From the NCBI RefSeq assembly GCF_004214835.1, contig NZ_PIQJ01000004.1, positions 1-51,821 on the forward strand: 51,821 nt of DNA, given 5' to 3'. Of the stretch, positions 17,515 to 26,644 are shown piece after piece. Position numbers and translations under genes: made by a program. The notes below the pieces were generated by a model. That model saw only the letters and a list, made by a program, of their open reading frames with translations. It was not told the DNA's origin and made no database searches. Numbering within the stretch: the first letter of the stretch is position 1; every line of letters starts with the position of its first letter. This DNA is from Pseudidiomarina tainanensis (GTDB lineage Bacteria; Pseudomonadota; Gammaproteobacteria; Enterobacterales; Alteromonadaceae).

Positions 17515-18076
17515 TTGCGACCCGCTTATAGCGCCAACGATTAAACGTTATCGCCATGAAAATACCTGCTAAAACAGCAAAGCCCAATAAAAATTGACCA
17601 TAAAAGGTCAAGTACTCGTGAGTTCTAACGGGGGCTTCAAGCAACAATGACTCGTCAACCGTCAGCGTTAAGTAGCCAACCACTTTGCCGTCATCGATGA
17701 CCTCCTCAACAAGAACTAAAGCTTGTTGGACTTGATCACTTTCGGTTTGTTGAAGCGAAGTAGCGATTGATTGTCCGTAGCGATTTTGAATTTGCGCTGC
17801 CGCAATAAACGGTTGTTGTTGTAATTGTGCCACTAATTGCTCGAGGTTATCTGTATCATCAGCCATGATCCAGTGGCGAGCTTCTGTTGCGGCTTGTTCT
17901 GCTGTTAAACTCATTAATTGGTGGCTGTGCGTTTGAAACTCCTGCAGACTCGTGGTGTGCATAGCACTCCAAAATTGCTCAATGAGTAAGATCAAAAGTA
18001 TTGCAAGCCCAAACCGGCGTCCTCGCCGATAGACAAGTTTGAATAGACTGTTAACATGAGCAGGTATTTTTATCAT
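17495..18076 (-). CDS. ytjB: YtjB/Smp (AhpA-type) membrane protein
   Basis: The 193-residue protein has an N-terminal membrane segment (FGLAILLILLIEQFWS, about residues 23-40) and a periplasmic stretch of about 110 residues. A second membrane segment lies near the C-terminus (FLLGFAVLAGIFMAITF), before a short basic tail. This topology, and its position divergent from serB, match E. coli Smp (YtjB), whose role is unknown. The start at 18076 (MIKIPAHVNS) is preferred to 18124, which would bring the gene to within 17 bases of serB and leave no promoter. Neither start has a strong ribosome binding site. Confidence 0.8.
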   Translation of the reverse strand: MIKIPAHVNSLFKLVYRRGRRFGLAILLILLIEQFWSAMHTTSLQEFQTHSHQLMSLTAEQAATEARHWIMADDTDNLEQLVAQLQQQPFIAAAQIQNRYGQSIATSLQQTESDQVQQALVLVEEVIDDGKVVGYLTLTVDESLLLEAPVRTHEYLTFYGQFLLGFAVLAGIFMAITFNRWRYKRVAINHPTE

Positions 18077-18140
18077 GCGGCAAATATACGTTGAATTGCT
18101 TGTGCTTAGCAACCTACTTAACATTTAAGGCGAACCATTC

Positions 18141-18797
18141 ATGCCCGATTTTTCAAAGCCTGGCCTGGTTATTTTTGATATGGATTCGACTCTAATCACT
18201 ATCGAATGCATAGATGAAATTGCAGCGCTTGCTGGCTGTAAAGACAAAGTTAGCGCAATTACCGAACGAGCGATGCGAGGTGAGTTGGATTTTGCCGAAA
18301 GCTTGCGTGCGCGAGTTGCGGCTTTAGCTGGCGTGACAGCACAACAAATGAATGCGATATTTGAGCCTATTCCATTAACCCCAGGTGCTGAAAGACTGAT
18401 AACTTGGCTGCAACAACATCAGTGGTATGTTGGTTTAGTCTCCGGCGGGTTTACGTGGTTCACCGAAAAAGTGCAACAGCGGTTAGGCTTGAATTTCTGT
18501 CACGCAAATACGCTAATATGGAACGCGGAGAAGTTAACCGGCACTGTCGCTGAACCGATTGTGGACGCACAAACGAAAGCTGATTGCTTGGTTCGCTGGG
18601 CGGCAGAACTTGGCATAGAGAGTGGACAAACCATTGCCATAGGCGATGGAGCTAATGATATTCCAATGCTAGAAGCTGCCAGTTTCGGTATCGCATTTTG
18701 CGCGAAGCCAGCGTTACGAAATGTCGCAACACTGTGTGTTGATGTTCCCGATCTATCTGCAGTTATCGACTATTTTGAGAAGCAAGAGCCGGTCTAA
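18141..18797 (+). CDS. serB: Phosphoserine phosphatase
   Basis: Last step of serine biosynthesis: dephosphorylation of O-phosphoserine. The 218-residue HAD phosphatase has the nucleophile motif FDMDSTLI (Asp13, Asp15), the substrate-recognising ECIDEIA segment, motif II in VSGGFTWF, and motif III GDGANDIPML. It is shorter than E. coli SerB (322 residues) because the N-terminal extension is absent; the catalytic core is complete. It is divergent from ytjB and followed by radA, as in E. coli. Confidence 0.93.
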   Translation: MPDFSKPGLVIFDMDSTLITIECIDEIAALAGCKDKVSAITERAMRGELDFAESLRARVAALAGVTAQQMNAIFEPIPLTPGAERLITWLQQHQWYVGLVSGGFTWFTEKVQQRLGLNFCHANTLIWNAEKLTGTVAEPIVDAQTKADCLVRWAAELGIESGQTIAIGDGANDIPMLEAASFGIAFCAKPALRNVATLCVDVPDLSAVIDYFEKQEPV

Positions 18798-18832
18798 ATT
18801 ATAGATTAAGTACGCAAGGAAAGTTTCAAGCT

Positions 18833-20194
18833 ATGGCAAAAACAAAAACGGCCTACGTCTGCAATGATTGCGGCGCTGACTTTGCTCGATGGTTAGGGCA
18901 ATGCCCAGAATGTAAAGCGTGGAATACCATCACTGAAGTTCGCCTCGGTAGCGTCAAATCAAGTGGCGCAGAACGTCGTGGTTATGCTGGAGCCACGCGG
19001 GCGAAAGTACAAACACTAAACGAAGTGGATTTAGAGGAATTACCTCGCTTTAGTAGTAGCTTTACTGAATTTGACCGAGTTCTTGGCGGAGGCATTGTGC
19101 CTGGCTCAGCCATTCTCATTGGGGGGTCACCCGGCGCCGGTAAAAGTACACTACTGCTACAAACAATGTGTCGCTTGGCAGAACAAATGAATGTTTTGTA
19201 TATAACCGGTGAAGAATCGTTACAGCAGGTTGCTCTGCGTGCTCAGCGGTTGTCATTACCGACCAATAAATTGCGAATGCTGGCTGAAACATCGGTAGAA
19301 ACCATTTGCGATTTAGCGGATCAGGAACAACCTCGTGTGATGGTTATTGATTCCATTCAGGTGATGCACTTGGCTGATATTCAGTCGGCTCCAGGAAGTG
19401 TCTCGCAGGTGCGTGAATGTGCGGCATACCTGACGCGCTATGCCAAGCAAAAGGGTGTTGCAATCATCATGGTTGGCCATGTCACTAAAGATGGCTCGTT
19501 AGCGGGGCCAAAAGTATTAGAGCACTGTATTGATTGCTCAATATTGTTGGAGGGTGATGCCGATTCGCGTTTTCGGACTCTTCGAGGTCATAAAAATCGC
19601 TTCGGTCCAGCCAATGAACTGGGCGTTTTTGCAATGACCGGGCAAGGTCTCAAAGAGGTGACCAATCCATCGGCAATATTTCTACAGCGCGGCGAACAGC
19701 ATGGCAGTGGTTCGGTGGTCATCGTGATTTGGGAAGGTACACGTCCGTTGTTGGTTGAACTTCAAGCCTTGGTGGATGTGAGCCAATTGGCCAATCCGAG
19801 ACGTGTCGCTGTAGGAATGGAAACCACGCGGCTGGCGATGTTATTGGCGGTGTTGCATCGGCATGGTGGTTTACACATGTCCGATCAAGATGTATTCGTA
19901 AACGTTGTTGGCGGCGTTCGCGTGATGGAAACTGGAGCCGACCTCGCCTTATTACTTGCGATTGTATCCAGTTTTCGAGAAACCGAGCTGCCGCGTGATC
20001 TGATTGTGTTTGGCGAGGTGGGTCTATCTGGTGAAATTCGCCCAGTACCTAACGGTCAAGCTCGACTTCATGAAGCCGCGAAACACGGTTTTACCAAAGC
20101 GATTGTCCCAGTCGGCAACAAGCCGAAAGAGAAAATTGAAGGGATGGAAGTTATCGCTGTGAAAAGCTTGCAAGAAGCGCTTGAGGCGACTTAA
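18833..20194 (+). CDS. radA: DNA repair protein RadA
   Basis: RadA is a RecA-like branch-migration helicase active in recombination and replication-fork repair. The 453-residue protein has a four-cysteine zinc finger (YVCNDCGADF and GQCPECKAW, residues about 8-27). Walker A is GGSPGAGKST, the RadA-specific motif is GHKNRFGP, and a C-terminal Lon-type domain is recognisable in VNVVGGVRV. The serB-radA order is shared with E. coli. It is 35 bases after serB and 2 bases before the next gene. Confidence 0.97.
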   Translation: MAKTKTAYVCNDCGADFARWLGQCPECKAWNTITEVRLGSVKSSGAERRGYAGATRAKVQTLNEVDLEELPRFSSSFTEFDRVLGGGIVPGSAILIGGSPGAGKSTLLLQTMCRLAEQMNVLYITGEESLQQVALRAQRLSLPTNKLRMLAETSVETICDLADQEQPRVMVIDSIQVMHLADIQSAPGSVSQVRECAAYLTRYAKQKGVAIIMVGHVTKDGSLAGPKVLEHCIDCSILLEGDADSRFRTLRGHKNRFGPANELGVFAMTGQGLKEVTNPSAIFLQRGEQHGSGSVVIVIWEGTRPLLVELQALVDVSQLANPRRVAVGMETTRLAMLLAVLHRHGGLHMSDQDVFVNVVGGVRVMETGADLALLLAIVSSFRETELPRDLIVFGEVGLSGEIRPVPNGQARLHEAAKHGFTKAIVPVGNKPKEKIEGMEVIAVKSLQEALEAT

Positions 20195-20196
20195 TT

Positions 20197-20952
20197 GTGA
20201 AAAGAAAGCTTGCCCGACTCAAAGTATTTGGCTGCGCAAGCTTGTTTTTGCTCGGCTTAACCACAGGCTCTTCTGCGGTTGCTCAACGTTTGGTATCGCT
20301 TAATCCTTGTTTCGATGAATGGGCGCCGCAGTGGTTGCCAGAAACTTGGGAATTTATACCGAGCACCGCGCACGGCAATCGATTAGAGCGCGTGCTTCGC
20401 ACTAATCCTGATATCGTGCTGTATGGAACCTACACGAATCCACGTTTGGTATCACAATTATCTGCGGCGACGCGAACTGTATTAGTTAAAGAGCCAAATA
20501 CTTGGGTGCAATGGCAGGAAACACTAACGCACGTTGGGGGCGAGCTCCAACTTGAGCAGTCTTTGCAAAGCTGGAAGCGTCAGCAACAACGCCAATTAGC
20601 TCAGTTACCCAAGTTAACTGAGTCTGTTTTGGTCATTATGCCTAATCAATACAGTTGGGGTGGTGGGAGTTTTATTGTAAATATGCTCAGAGCCAATGAC
20701 ATACCAGTACTTGTGGCTGATGAATCACAGCAACTTGTACAGATAAGCTTGGAGCAACTGATTCAATTAAAGCCCCTACGCGTGGTACTGGATGGCTTCT
20801 CAAGTGACTATGCGCGAGCAAATGAATGGCTTTGGCATAGTGCCCTAAAGCCATGGTTGACGGCGCGTCGGGTGGTGCAAATTAAACCGACGGTGAGTGG
20901 CTGTCCCGCTCAACGCGCAGTTGAATATATGCAGCAGGTAGTTAAGCAATGA
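20197..20952 (+). CDS. BtuF-like periplasmic binding protein of an ABC importer
   Basis: The 251-residue protein has a signal peptide (about residues 1-29, ending TTGSSAVAQ) and a class III periplasmic binding fold. The family landmark is RLVSLNPCFDEW at the mature N-terminus, and the mid-region reads LRTNPDIVLYGTY. It starts with GTG and overlaps the permease gene by 4 bases. The set resembles BtuCDF or iron-siderophore importers. The substrate, cobalamin or a ferric chelate, cannot be decided from sequence; no B12 riboswitch or Fur box was recognised. Confidence 0.82.
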   Translation: MKRKLARLKVFGCASLFLLGLTTGSSAVAQRLVSLNPCFDEWAPQWLPETWEFIPSTAHGNRLERVLRTNPDIVLYGTYTNPRLVSQLSAATRTVLVKEPNTWVQWQETLTHVGGELQLEQSLQSWKRQQQRQLAQLPKLTESVLVIMPNQYSWGGGSFIVNMLRANDIPVLVADESQQLVQISLEQLIQLKPLRVVLDGFSSDYARANEWLWHSALKPWLTARRVVQIKPTVSGCPAQRAVEYMQQVVKQ

Positions 20953-21902
20953 TCCTTCGTAGTTTGGTTATTTTGGCCTTCGCGCTCGTGCTAACACTGT
21001 GGCATCTCGGCAGTGGCGGTGACAGCTGGTCATTACTGCCGCAAAATGAATTAGATACCTTTATTTTTACTGAGATACGACTGCCGCGTGTCATTTTGGC
21101 GTTTTGCAACGGCGTTGCGTTGGGTCTAGCTGGAAGTGTATTACAACTATTACTGCGAAATCCGCTGGCCGAGCCGGGCATCACCGGCATTGCTGGCGGT
21201 GCTGCGCTTGCTACCGTCGCCACATTGTATCTGGGAGCAGTGGGCCCGGTTTCTTGGTGGTTGCCAGCGGTTGGATTGTTAGGCGGTATAGTTACGCTTG
21301 GCTTATTGTGGCTATTATCTGGCCGACAACCGCAGGGTATCCGAATCATTTTAGTTGGCGTTGCGCTTTCCGCTATCTCAGGCGCCCTCATTGCAGTGGT
21401 ACTTAACTTGGCACCAAATCCGTTTGCATTCCAAGAGTGGGCGCTTTGGCTAATGGGCTCAGTGTCGAATCGCGGTTGGGCTTATGTGTGGTTAATCTTG
21501 CCATTGCTCATTGTAAGTCTCGTATTATTAATGACGCAACGTCACTACATTCAAGCCCAAATTTTCGATGAGCCAACCGTGCAAACGCTTGGCTTCAATG
21601 AAGCGTGGTCTAAATTTTTATTGTTACTGGTTACTGCGCTGTTAGTTTCGGCATCAGTCGTTACAGCTGGTATTATCGGATTTATCGGATTGGTAGCGCC
21701 TCATTTAGTGCGCTTGTTGGGGCTTCGACGGCCAAACCAGCTTATCTATTACAGTGGGGCGGTTGGTGGAATTTTATTGGTTGGAGTTGATGCTCTTGTG
21801 CAAACCATTGACACTCGGGTAGAACTTCAACTGGGTGTCGTCATCGCCTTAATAGGCGCACCTTGGCTACTGCTGTTACTTCATCGTTCCGGACGTACCT
21901 GA
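20949..21902 (+). CDS. FecCD/BtuC-family ABC transporter permease
   Basis: The 317-residue integral membrane protein has about nine or ten transmembrane helices and the FecCD signatures RLPRVILAFCNGVALGLAG (near residues 39-57) and NPLAEPGITGIAGGAA. The coupling region GFIGLVAPHLVRLLG contacts the ATPase. It is translationally coupled to the binding protein upstream (ATGA) and to the ATPase downstream (TGATG). Confidence 0.93.
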   Translation: MILRSLVILAFALVLTLWHLGSGGDSWSLLPQNELDTFIFTEIRLPRVILAFCNGVALGLAGSVLQLLLRNPLAEPGITGIAGGAALATVATLYLGAVGPVSWWLPAVGLLGGIVTLGLLWLLSGRQPQGIRIILVGVALSAISGALIAVVLNLAPNPFAFQEWALWLMGSVSNRGWAYVWLILPLLIVSLVLLMTQRHYIQAQIFDEPTVQTLGFNEAWSKFLLLLVTALLVSASVVTAGIIGFIGLVAPHLVRLLGLRRPNQLIYYSGAVGGILLVGVDALVQTIDTRVELQLGVVIALIGAPWLLLLLHRSGRT

Positions 21903-22642
21903 TGCTTGAGCTCACCAATCTTTCTTATCCCAAAAGACTAAATAACGTCAATTACTGTGCGTCTGCAGGGCGTTTGGTGGGTGTTATCGGTGCCAATGGT
22001 TCCGGTAAATCGACACTCTTGTCGATAATAGCTGGCGCCTTGAAAAAGGCGAATGGCGAAGTGAAATGGCACAGTGACGATCTGCTGCATTGTTCGCCCT
22101 CGGAGCAGCGGCAACAACTTGCATATCTTGCGCAAAAAAATGAATTTCGCGAACCGGTTCGGGTGAGTGATTTGCTGCTAACCAGCCAAGTCAATATCAA
22201 AGAATCTTCTGCAACTTTATCTGCTTGGCGTGAACGAAGTATTGATGAGTTTCATCTGGGAAACTTGCTGAGCCGAGCAATCACAGAGCTATCCGGTGGT
22301 GAGCAACGACGCGTCATGCTTGCCTGTATTTATGCCATGAACCGATCACTTCTTTTAGCCGACGAACCAACGGCGAGTTTAGATCTGCACTATCAGTTGC
22401 TAGTTATGGATTGGCTTAAGGCCATGAGTAAAGAGGGGAAGTTAGTGTTAGTTGCATTACATGACCTTGCGCTTGCCGCACAATATTGTGATGAATTGTT
22501 ACTTTTAAACGAGGGGCAATTAATTGCCAGCGGGGAACCTAATCAGGTGTTAACCGACACTAACCTTGCAGCGGCGTACAAAGTTAGTGTCGATTGGTTA
22601 TGCAATAGCAACGGCGTCGCAATGCTTGCGCGTCGCCTTTAA
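21902..22642 (+). CDS. ABC transporter ATP-binding protein, BtuD/FecE type
   Basis: The 246-residue ATPase has Walker A GANGSGKST (about residues 33-41), signature ELSGGEQRRV, Walker B LLLADEPTASLD and the switch His in ALHDLALA. The start at 21902 (MLELTNLSYP) overlaps the permease stop as TGATG and gives normal length; the earlier in-frame ATG at 21863 lies inside the permease. It is the last gene of the importer operon, and its stop overlaps the stop of the convergent S41 gene by 4 bases. Confidence 0.93.
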   Translation: MLELTNLSYPKRLNNVNYCASAGRLVGVIGANGSGKSTLLSIIAGALKKANGEVKWHSDDLLHCSPSEQRQQLAYLAQKNEFREPVRVSDLLLTSQVNIKESSATLSAWRERSIDEFHLGNLLSRAITELSGGEQRRVMLACIYAMNRSLLLADEPTASLDLHYQLLVMDWLKAMSKEGKLVLVALHDLALAAQYCDELLLLNEGQLIASGEPNQVLTDTNLAAAYKVSVDWLCNSNGVAMLARRL

Positions 22643-23970
22643 TGCTCTTGGCGCCACAAATCTGGTAGCTTGGTTGGGCGCTGTTTTGCATCTAACTGAC
22701 GCTCGTTCAACGCCTTAACCGAGCCCTTATTCGATAAGCTGGTTGCAGTTGGCTGACATTGACCATAAGTCATGTGGTACGCGGCAGCTTGCAACATTGG
22801 GTCATTTTCGTCGCCCCAGTCGCCAACCAGAATATCTTCAGCGCTACAATTAGGTGCTAAACCGTCATAATAGCGACCTTCGTCAATCGCATTCACGGTC
22901 TCGAAGTTCACGACAAAAGCTCGTTTATCACATAGTAGTTCAGGTATTTGCCCAACAGGTTTACCGCAAGTTGGCTGACCAACAACGATGACATCGACAA
23001 ACGGGTCTAACGAGTTAATGATGAGTTCTGAGGACGAGCAACTAGCTCCGGTTGTAAGAACATAAACACGATTTAAGTTGAGCTGCTCAATCCCATCGTA
23101 CAATTGGAATTGCTCAATAAAGTTCGAATCCGAATTATTAGCATTAAATAAGTATTTGGTGAATACCTCACCAATGACTGTATCACCTGCAGCTTGAGTT
23201 GATGCTTGGTTGGCATAGCGAGTTAGACCGCCGCCGTTGTAGCGCAAATCAATCACCAACTCATCGACGCCAACGAGTTGATCATACGCACTGTTCAAGT
23301 CATCACCGGTGCGGTTAATAAAGCTGTTTAACACGTAATAACCAACTTCTTTGCCATCAATGAGAAAGCGCTCAGTAGCCAATACGGTATTCGTTTCAAC
23401 GATTTCTTTGGTCAGAACATCTGTAAAACTTACGCCATCAACATCTTGCCAAGTTAATTCGACACTGACACCTGTTTCCGCACCACCCAATGCATCTTGG
23501 TAGCGACCCTGCTGAATCAGGGTTTGCACTGATTCGCCGTTGATGTGAGTCAATTCATCTGAACGCTTCATACCGGCAATTTCAGCCGGAGAATTAGCAT
23601 AGACATAGTTGATAAACACGCGATCGTCGAGAGTTAACCTTGAACTGAAACCAAAGCCGGCGTATTCAGCGTCGACAAAACGACTTTGATATTCATCTTC
23701 GGTAAGAATGAAACTATAGCGATCTTCAGGAACGACAAGTGCTTCTAATAAATCATAAATGTTGTTGTAATTACCAGGATTCACATTGGTCGGCATATCC
23801 TCGTTCCACAAGTAATTCTCCTGCATGTACGCGTAGAAATTCTCGACCTGTCCGCGTGCACTGCATTGGTCAACAATCGGAGCTATCGTTTCGTCGCTGT
23901 CGCTTCCGCAACCAGCCAGTGCCAAGCAACTGATAAGACTCGATAAGACGAGTTTGGCAGATGTTTTCAT
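22639..23970 (-). CDS. S41-family serine protease, lipoprotein
   Basis: The 443-residue protein begins with a lipoprotein signal (MKTSAKLVLSSLISCLALAGC, lipobox Cys21). A PDZ-like region follows (GFGFSSRLTLDDRVFI, SPAEIAGM, about residues 95-160), then a C-terminal processing protease (peptidase S41) domain. The expected nucleophile Ser is in TTGASCSSSELI and the general-base Lys in PTCGKPVG. Probably a periplasmic peptidase anchored to the outer membrane; the substrate is unknown. The start at 23970 is chosen to place the signal peptide at the N-terminus; the first in-frame ATG at 24006 adds 12 residues before it. Confidence 0.88.
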   Translation of the reverse strand: MKTSAKLVLSSLISCLALAGCGSDSDETIAPIVDQCSARGQVENFYAYMQENYLWNEDMPTNVNPGNYNNIYDLLEALVVPEDRYSFILTEDEYQSRFVDAEYAGFGFSSRLTLDDRVFINYVYANSPAEIAGMKRSDELTHINGESVQTLIQQGRYQDALGGAETGVSVELTWQDVDGVSFTDVLTKEIVETNTVLATERFLIDGKEVGYYVLNSFINRTGDDLNSAYDQLVGVDELVIDLRYNGGGLTRYANQASTQAAGDTVIGEVFTKYLFNANNSDSNFIEQFQLYDGIEQLNLNRVYVLTTGASCSSSELIINSLDPFVDVIVVGQPTCGKPVGQIPELLCDKRAFVVNFETVNAIDEGRYYDGLAPNCSAEDILVGDWGDENDPMLQAAAYHMTYGQCQPTATSLSNKGSVKALNERQLDAKQRPTKLPDLWRQEH

Positions 23971-24106
23971 AAGAATAATCTCTCTGTTGATGATCGACGT
24001 ATTCATAAGATGACAGATTTTTAACTAAATCTCCAAGATTTGACTAGTGACGGATGATTTTTATTTTGGCACACTGCCTGCCGGCTCTAAGATAAGAGAT
24101 ATCGAT

Positions 24107-25144
24107 ATGACTGCAGTAATGATCGACCTTGAAGGCACCGAATTAACTAACGCGGACCGTGAGCTATTGGCTCATCCTGCAGTTGGTGGAGTGATCTTTT
24201 TTAGTCGGAATTATGAGAATCAAACACAATTATTAGAACTTGTTCGCCAAACACGTGCTGCGGCTCGCAATCCATTAATCTTGGCGGTCGATCATGAAGG
24301 TGGACGAGTCCAGCGCTTTCGTGATGGATTCAGTGCGATTCCAGCAATGGCGCAGATTGGCCGTTATGCCGAATCTGATGCGCAAGCACAGAACTGGGCG
24401 CAAGAACTCGGCTGGTTGATGGCTGCAGAAGTACTGGCAATGGATATTGATATCAGCTTTGCGCCGGTGCTTGACGTGAATGGGATTAGTGAAGTGATTG
24501 GTGACCGTGCATTTGCCGAAACAAGCGAGAAGCTGATTCCTATCGCGCGAGCGTTTATTCGCGGTTTACATCAGGCGGGCATGAAAGCAACGGGTAAGCA
24601 TTTCCCAGGTCACGGCTCGGTACGTGCCGACTCTCATATTGAAATACCGGTAGATGAGCGTAGCTGGGAAGAAATTCTAGCCACTGATTTGCCACCATTT
24701 ATAGAGCTCGCCAGTTGTCTTGATGCGGTGATGCCGGCGCATGTAATTTATCCTGCCGTGGATGATAAGCCGGCAGGTTTTTCGAGCTATTGGCTGCAAG
24801 ATATTTTGCGCGCGCAGTTACAATTTAACGGTATCATTTTTAGTGATGATCTGGGTATGGCAGGTGCTACTGTGGCTGGTTCCATGAGTGAACGTGCGCA
24901 TGCAGCGCTCGATGCTGGGTGCGACATGGTATTAGTCTGTAACGATCGAGCTGGCGCAATGGAAGTTATTCAGGCAGTCGAGCCGCGTCTTGAACAGTTG
25001 AAAAAGAATGCCGCTCGGTGTTACCAGCAGTTGAGCAAACCAGCGGGCATGACCATGAACGTGTTACAGAATCATCCTCGCTGGCACGGTGCGCAAGCAG
25101 TTTTAACTGAAATCGAGAACGCTGCGACCGCTAAACCGAACTAA
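24107..25144 (+). CDS. nagZ: Beta-N-acetylhexosaminidase NagZ
   Basis: Cytoplasmic family-3 glycosidase that removes N-acetylglucosamine from anhydromuropeptides in cell wall recycling. The 345-residue product matches E. coli NagZ in length and motifs: VDHEGGRVQRFRDGF, the mobile loop KHFPGHGSVRADSH with its catalytic His, and the nucleophile Asp in FSDDLGMAGA. The start at 24107 (MTAVMIDLEG) aligns with the family N-terminus; a GTG at 24047 would add 20 unrelated residues. Its end lies one base from the convergent queC stop. Confidence 0.94.
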   Translation: MTAVMIDLEGTELTNADRELLAHPAVGGVIFFSRNYENQTQLLELVRQTRAAARNPLILAVDHEGGRVQRFRDGFSAIPAMAQIGRYAESDAQAQNWAQELGWLMAAEVLAMDIDISFAPVLDVNGISEVIGDRAFAETSEKLIPIARAFIRGLHQAGMKATGKHFPGHGSVRADSHIEIPVDERSWEEILATDLPPFIELASCLDAVMPAHVIYPAVDDKPAGFSSYWLQDILRAQLQFNGIIFSDDLGMAGATVAGSMSERAHAALDAGCDMVLVCNDRAGAMEVIQAVEPRLEQLKKNAARCYQQLSKPAGMTMNVLQNHPRWHGAQAVLTEIENAATAKPN

Positions 25145-25145
25145 T

Positions 25146-25802
25146 TTAACTTTCATATGGCAGCGGGTCGGTCACCTGATTCGCTGCAAAGGCTTCTAAT
25201 CTTTCCACACAAGCCCCGCATTTGCCGCAAGCCTTGTCACGACCGTTATAACAGGTCCAGGTTTGGCTGTAATCGAGGTTCATGCGCAACCCGTCTGCTA
25301 AAATTTCCGCTTTGTCGTTGCGCAAATATGGTACCTCAATTCGAATCGGCTCATAGTTGGCAATTAGACTCACAGCATTCATTTTTTCCACAAATTCAGG
25401 TCGGCAGTCTGGGTAAATCGCGTGATCACCAGAATGAGCACCGTAGTAAACAGCTTCAGCACCGATACTTACGGCATAGCCGATTGCTAATGAAAGCAAG
25501 ATCATATTACGATTTGGCACGACCGTTGATTGCATTGACGCTTCAGCATAGTGTCCCTCGGGGATATCAATATCCGAGGTCAATGAGCTACCAGCAAGAA
25601 GACTATTAATTGCTGTAATATCGACAACTTTATGAGGAATATCGAGTTGAAGACAAACCGCAGCGGCGACATCGAGTTCACGCACATGGCGTTGACCGTA
25701 ATTGAAACTAAGTGCATAAACTTCGTGTCCTTGCTGTACTGCATGATGCAACACAGTGAATGAATCCATGCCACCTGAATAGATAACGACAACTTTTGCC
25801 AT
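25146..25802 (-). CDS. queC: 7-cyano-7-deazaguanine synthase QueC
   Basis: ATP-dependent conversion of 7-carboxy-7-deazaguanine to preQ0 in queuosine synthesis. The 218-residue protein has the PP-loop IYSGGMDSF at the N-terminus. A C-terminal zinc site has four cysteines ([19 protein letters not shown], residues about 181-199). An AGGA ribosome binding site precedes the ATG. It is divergent from queE, which makes its substrate, with 69 bases between the start codons. Confidence 0.96.
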   Translation of the reverse strand: MAKVVVIYSGGMDSFTVLHHAVQQGHEVYALSFNYGQRHVRELDVAAAVCLQLDIPHKVVDITAINSLLAGSSLTSDIDIPEGHYAEASMQSTVVPNRNMILLSLAIGYAVSIGAEAVYYGAHSGDHAIYPDCRPEFVEKMNAVSLIANYEPIRIEVPYLRNDKAEILADGLRMNLDYSQTWTCYNGRDKACGKCGACVERLEAFAANQVTDPLPYES

Positions 25803-25871
25803 GTTACGATCCTAATTTGCCTAAATTTACGCTAAAATTCGCCTCATATTGTAACCCATATTATTTTGCAG

Positions 25872-26564
25872 ATGTTGGAGAATCCTATTAATACGCTCTA
25901 TCCAATTAATGAAGTGTTCCAAACCATTCAAGGAGAGGGGATTTATACTGGAGTTCCAGCAATTTTTGTCCGATTGCAGGGTTGCCCAGTTGGATGCCCA
26001 TGGTGCGATACCCAACATACATGGGAGCAACACGCAAAAGATGAGGTCGCTCTTTCTGAGATTACCGAAAAAACAGCGCCAACAGCGCAGTGGGCGAATG
26101 CCTCGGCGAACGAGTTAGTTATGCTTCTGAAGCGTAAAGGGTATACCGCAACACACATCGTCATCACGGGCGGTGAACCGGCGATGTATGATTTAACTGA
26201 GCTGGGTATAGCACTGGAACAGGCGGGCTTTAAACTGCAAATAGAGACCAGCGGGACGTTTCCATTAAGAGTGACTGATGGTACTTGGGTAACTGTTTCA
26301 CCTAAATTGGATATGCCAGGTGGATACTTAGTGCGCCCAGATTGTATGAAAAGAGCCGACGAGATCAAGTACCCAGTCGCGATGCAAAAGCACATAGATC
26401 AGCTCGACAAGTTGCTAGCAAGTTGTCCGCCGCGAGATGGTGTCAGTATTGGGCTACAACCGATTAGCCAGCGTCCTCGTGCGACGGAATTAGCAATGAA
26501 AGTCTGCATTGAGCGAAACTGGCGTCTTTCCGTTCAACTACATAAGTACCTTAATATTGAGTAG
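25872..26564 (+). CDS. queE: 7-carboxy-7-deazaguanine synthase QueE
   Basis: Radical SAM enzyme that contracts carboxytetrahydropterin to 7-carboxy-7-deazaguanine. The 230-residue product has the iron-sulfur motif CPVGCPWC (Cys38, Cys42, Cys45). The N-terminus is PINEVFQTIQGEG, with the ITGGEP motif and the C-terminal NWRLSVQLHKYLNIE, all close to E. coli QueE. ATG at 25872 is preferred over TTG at 25866. No clear Shine-Dalgarno sequence is seen. It forms a divergent pair with queC. Confidence 0.95.
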   Translation: MLENPINTLYPINEVFQTIQGEGIYTGVPAIFVRLQGCPVGCPWCDTQHTWEQHAKDEVALSEITEKTAPTAQWANASANELVMLLKRKGYTATHIVITGGEPAMYDLTELGIALEQAGFKLQIETSGTFPLRVTDGTWVTVSPKLDMPGGYLVRPDCMKRADEIKYPVAMQKHIDQLDKLLASCPPRDGVSIGLQPISQRPRATELAMKVCIERNWRLSVQLHKYLNIE

Positions 26565-26608
26565 GTTATCAACCACTCCTTACATTCTCCTCTAGCATCG
26601 ACATTACA

Positions 26609-26644
26609 CTGAGTTTCCTGACCAATCTTGATAAGGAAACTCAG
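26609..26644 (+). promoter_or_regulatory. Inverted repeat sequestering the pilin ribosome binding site
   Basis: CTGAGTTTCCT (26609-26619) and AGGAAACTCAG (26634-26644) are exact complements, separated by 14 bases. The 3' arm holds the Shine-Dalgarno AGGA and ends directly before the ATG of the flp-like gene. In RNA this is an 11-bp stem that would hide the ribosome binding site. Translational control of the first pilin gene is inferred. Confidence 0.7.

Noticed and set aside
20942-21391. 149-codon frame antisense to the FecCD permease
   Set aside because: Shadow of a hydrophobic gene; the sense frame has clear FecCD motifs.
25157-25609. 150-codon frame on the + strand opposite queC
   Set aside because: Lies entirely antisense to a clear QueC; cysteine- and arginine-rich composition typical of a shadow frame.
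25803-25871. Possible preQ1 riboswitch between queC and queE
   Set aside because: The gap is only 69 bases, shared by two divergent genes, and lacks a visible preQ1 aptamer pattern.
25943-26395. 150-codon frame opposite queE
   Set aside because: Antisense to well-conserved QueE, with no ribosome binding site and no recognisable domain.
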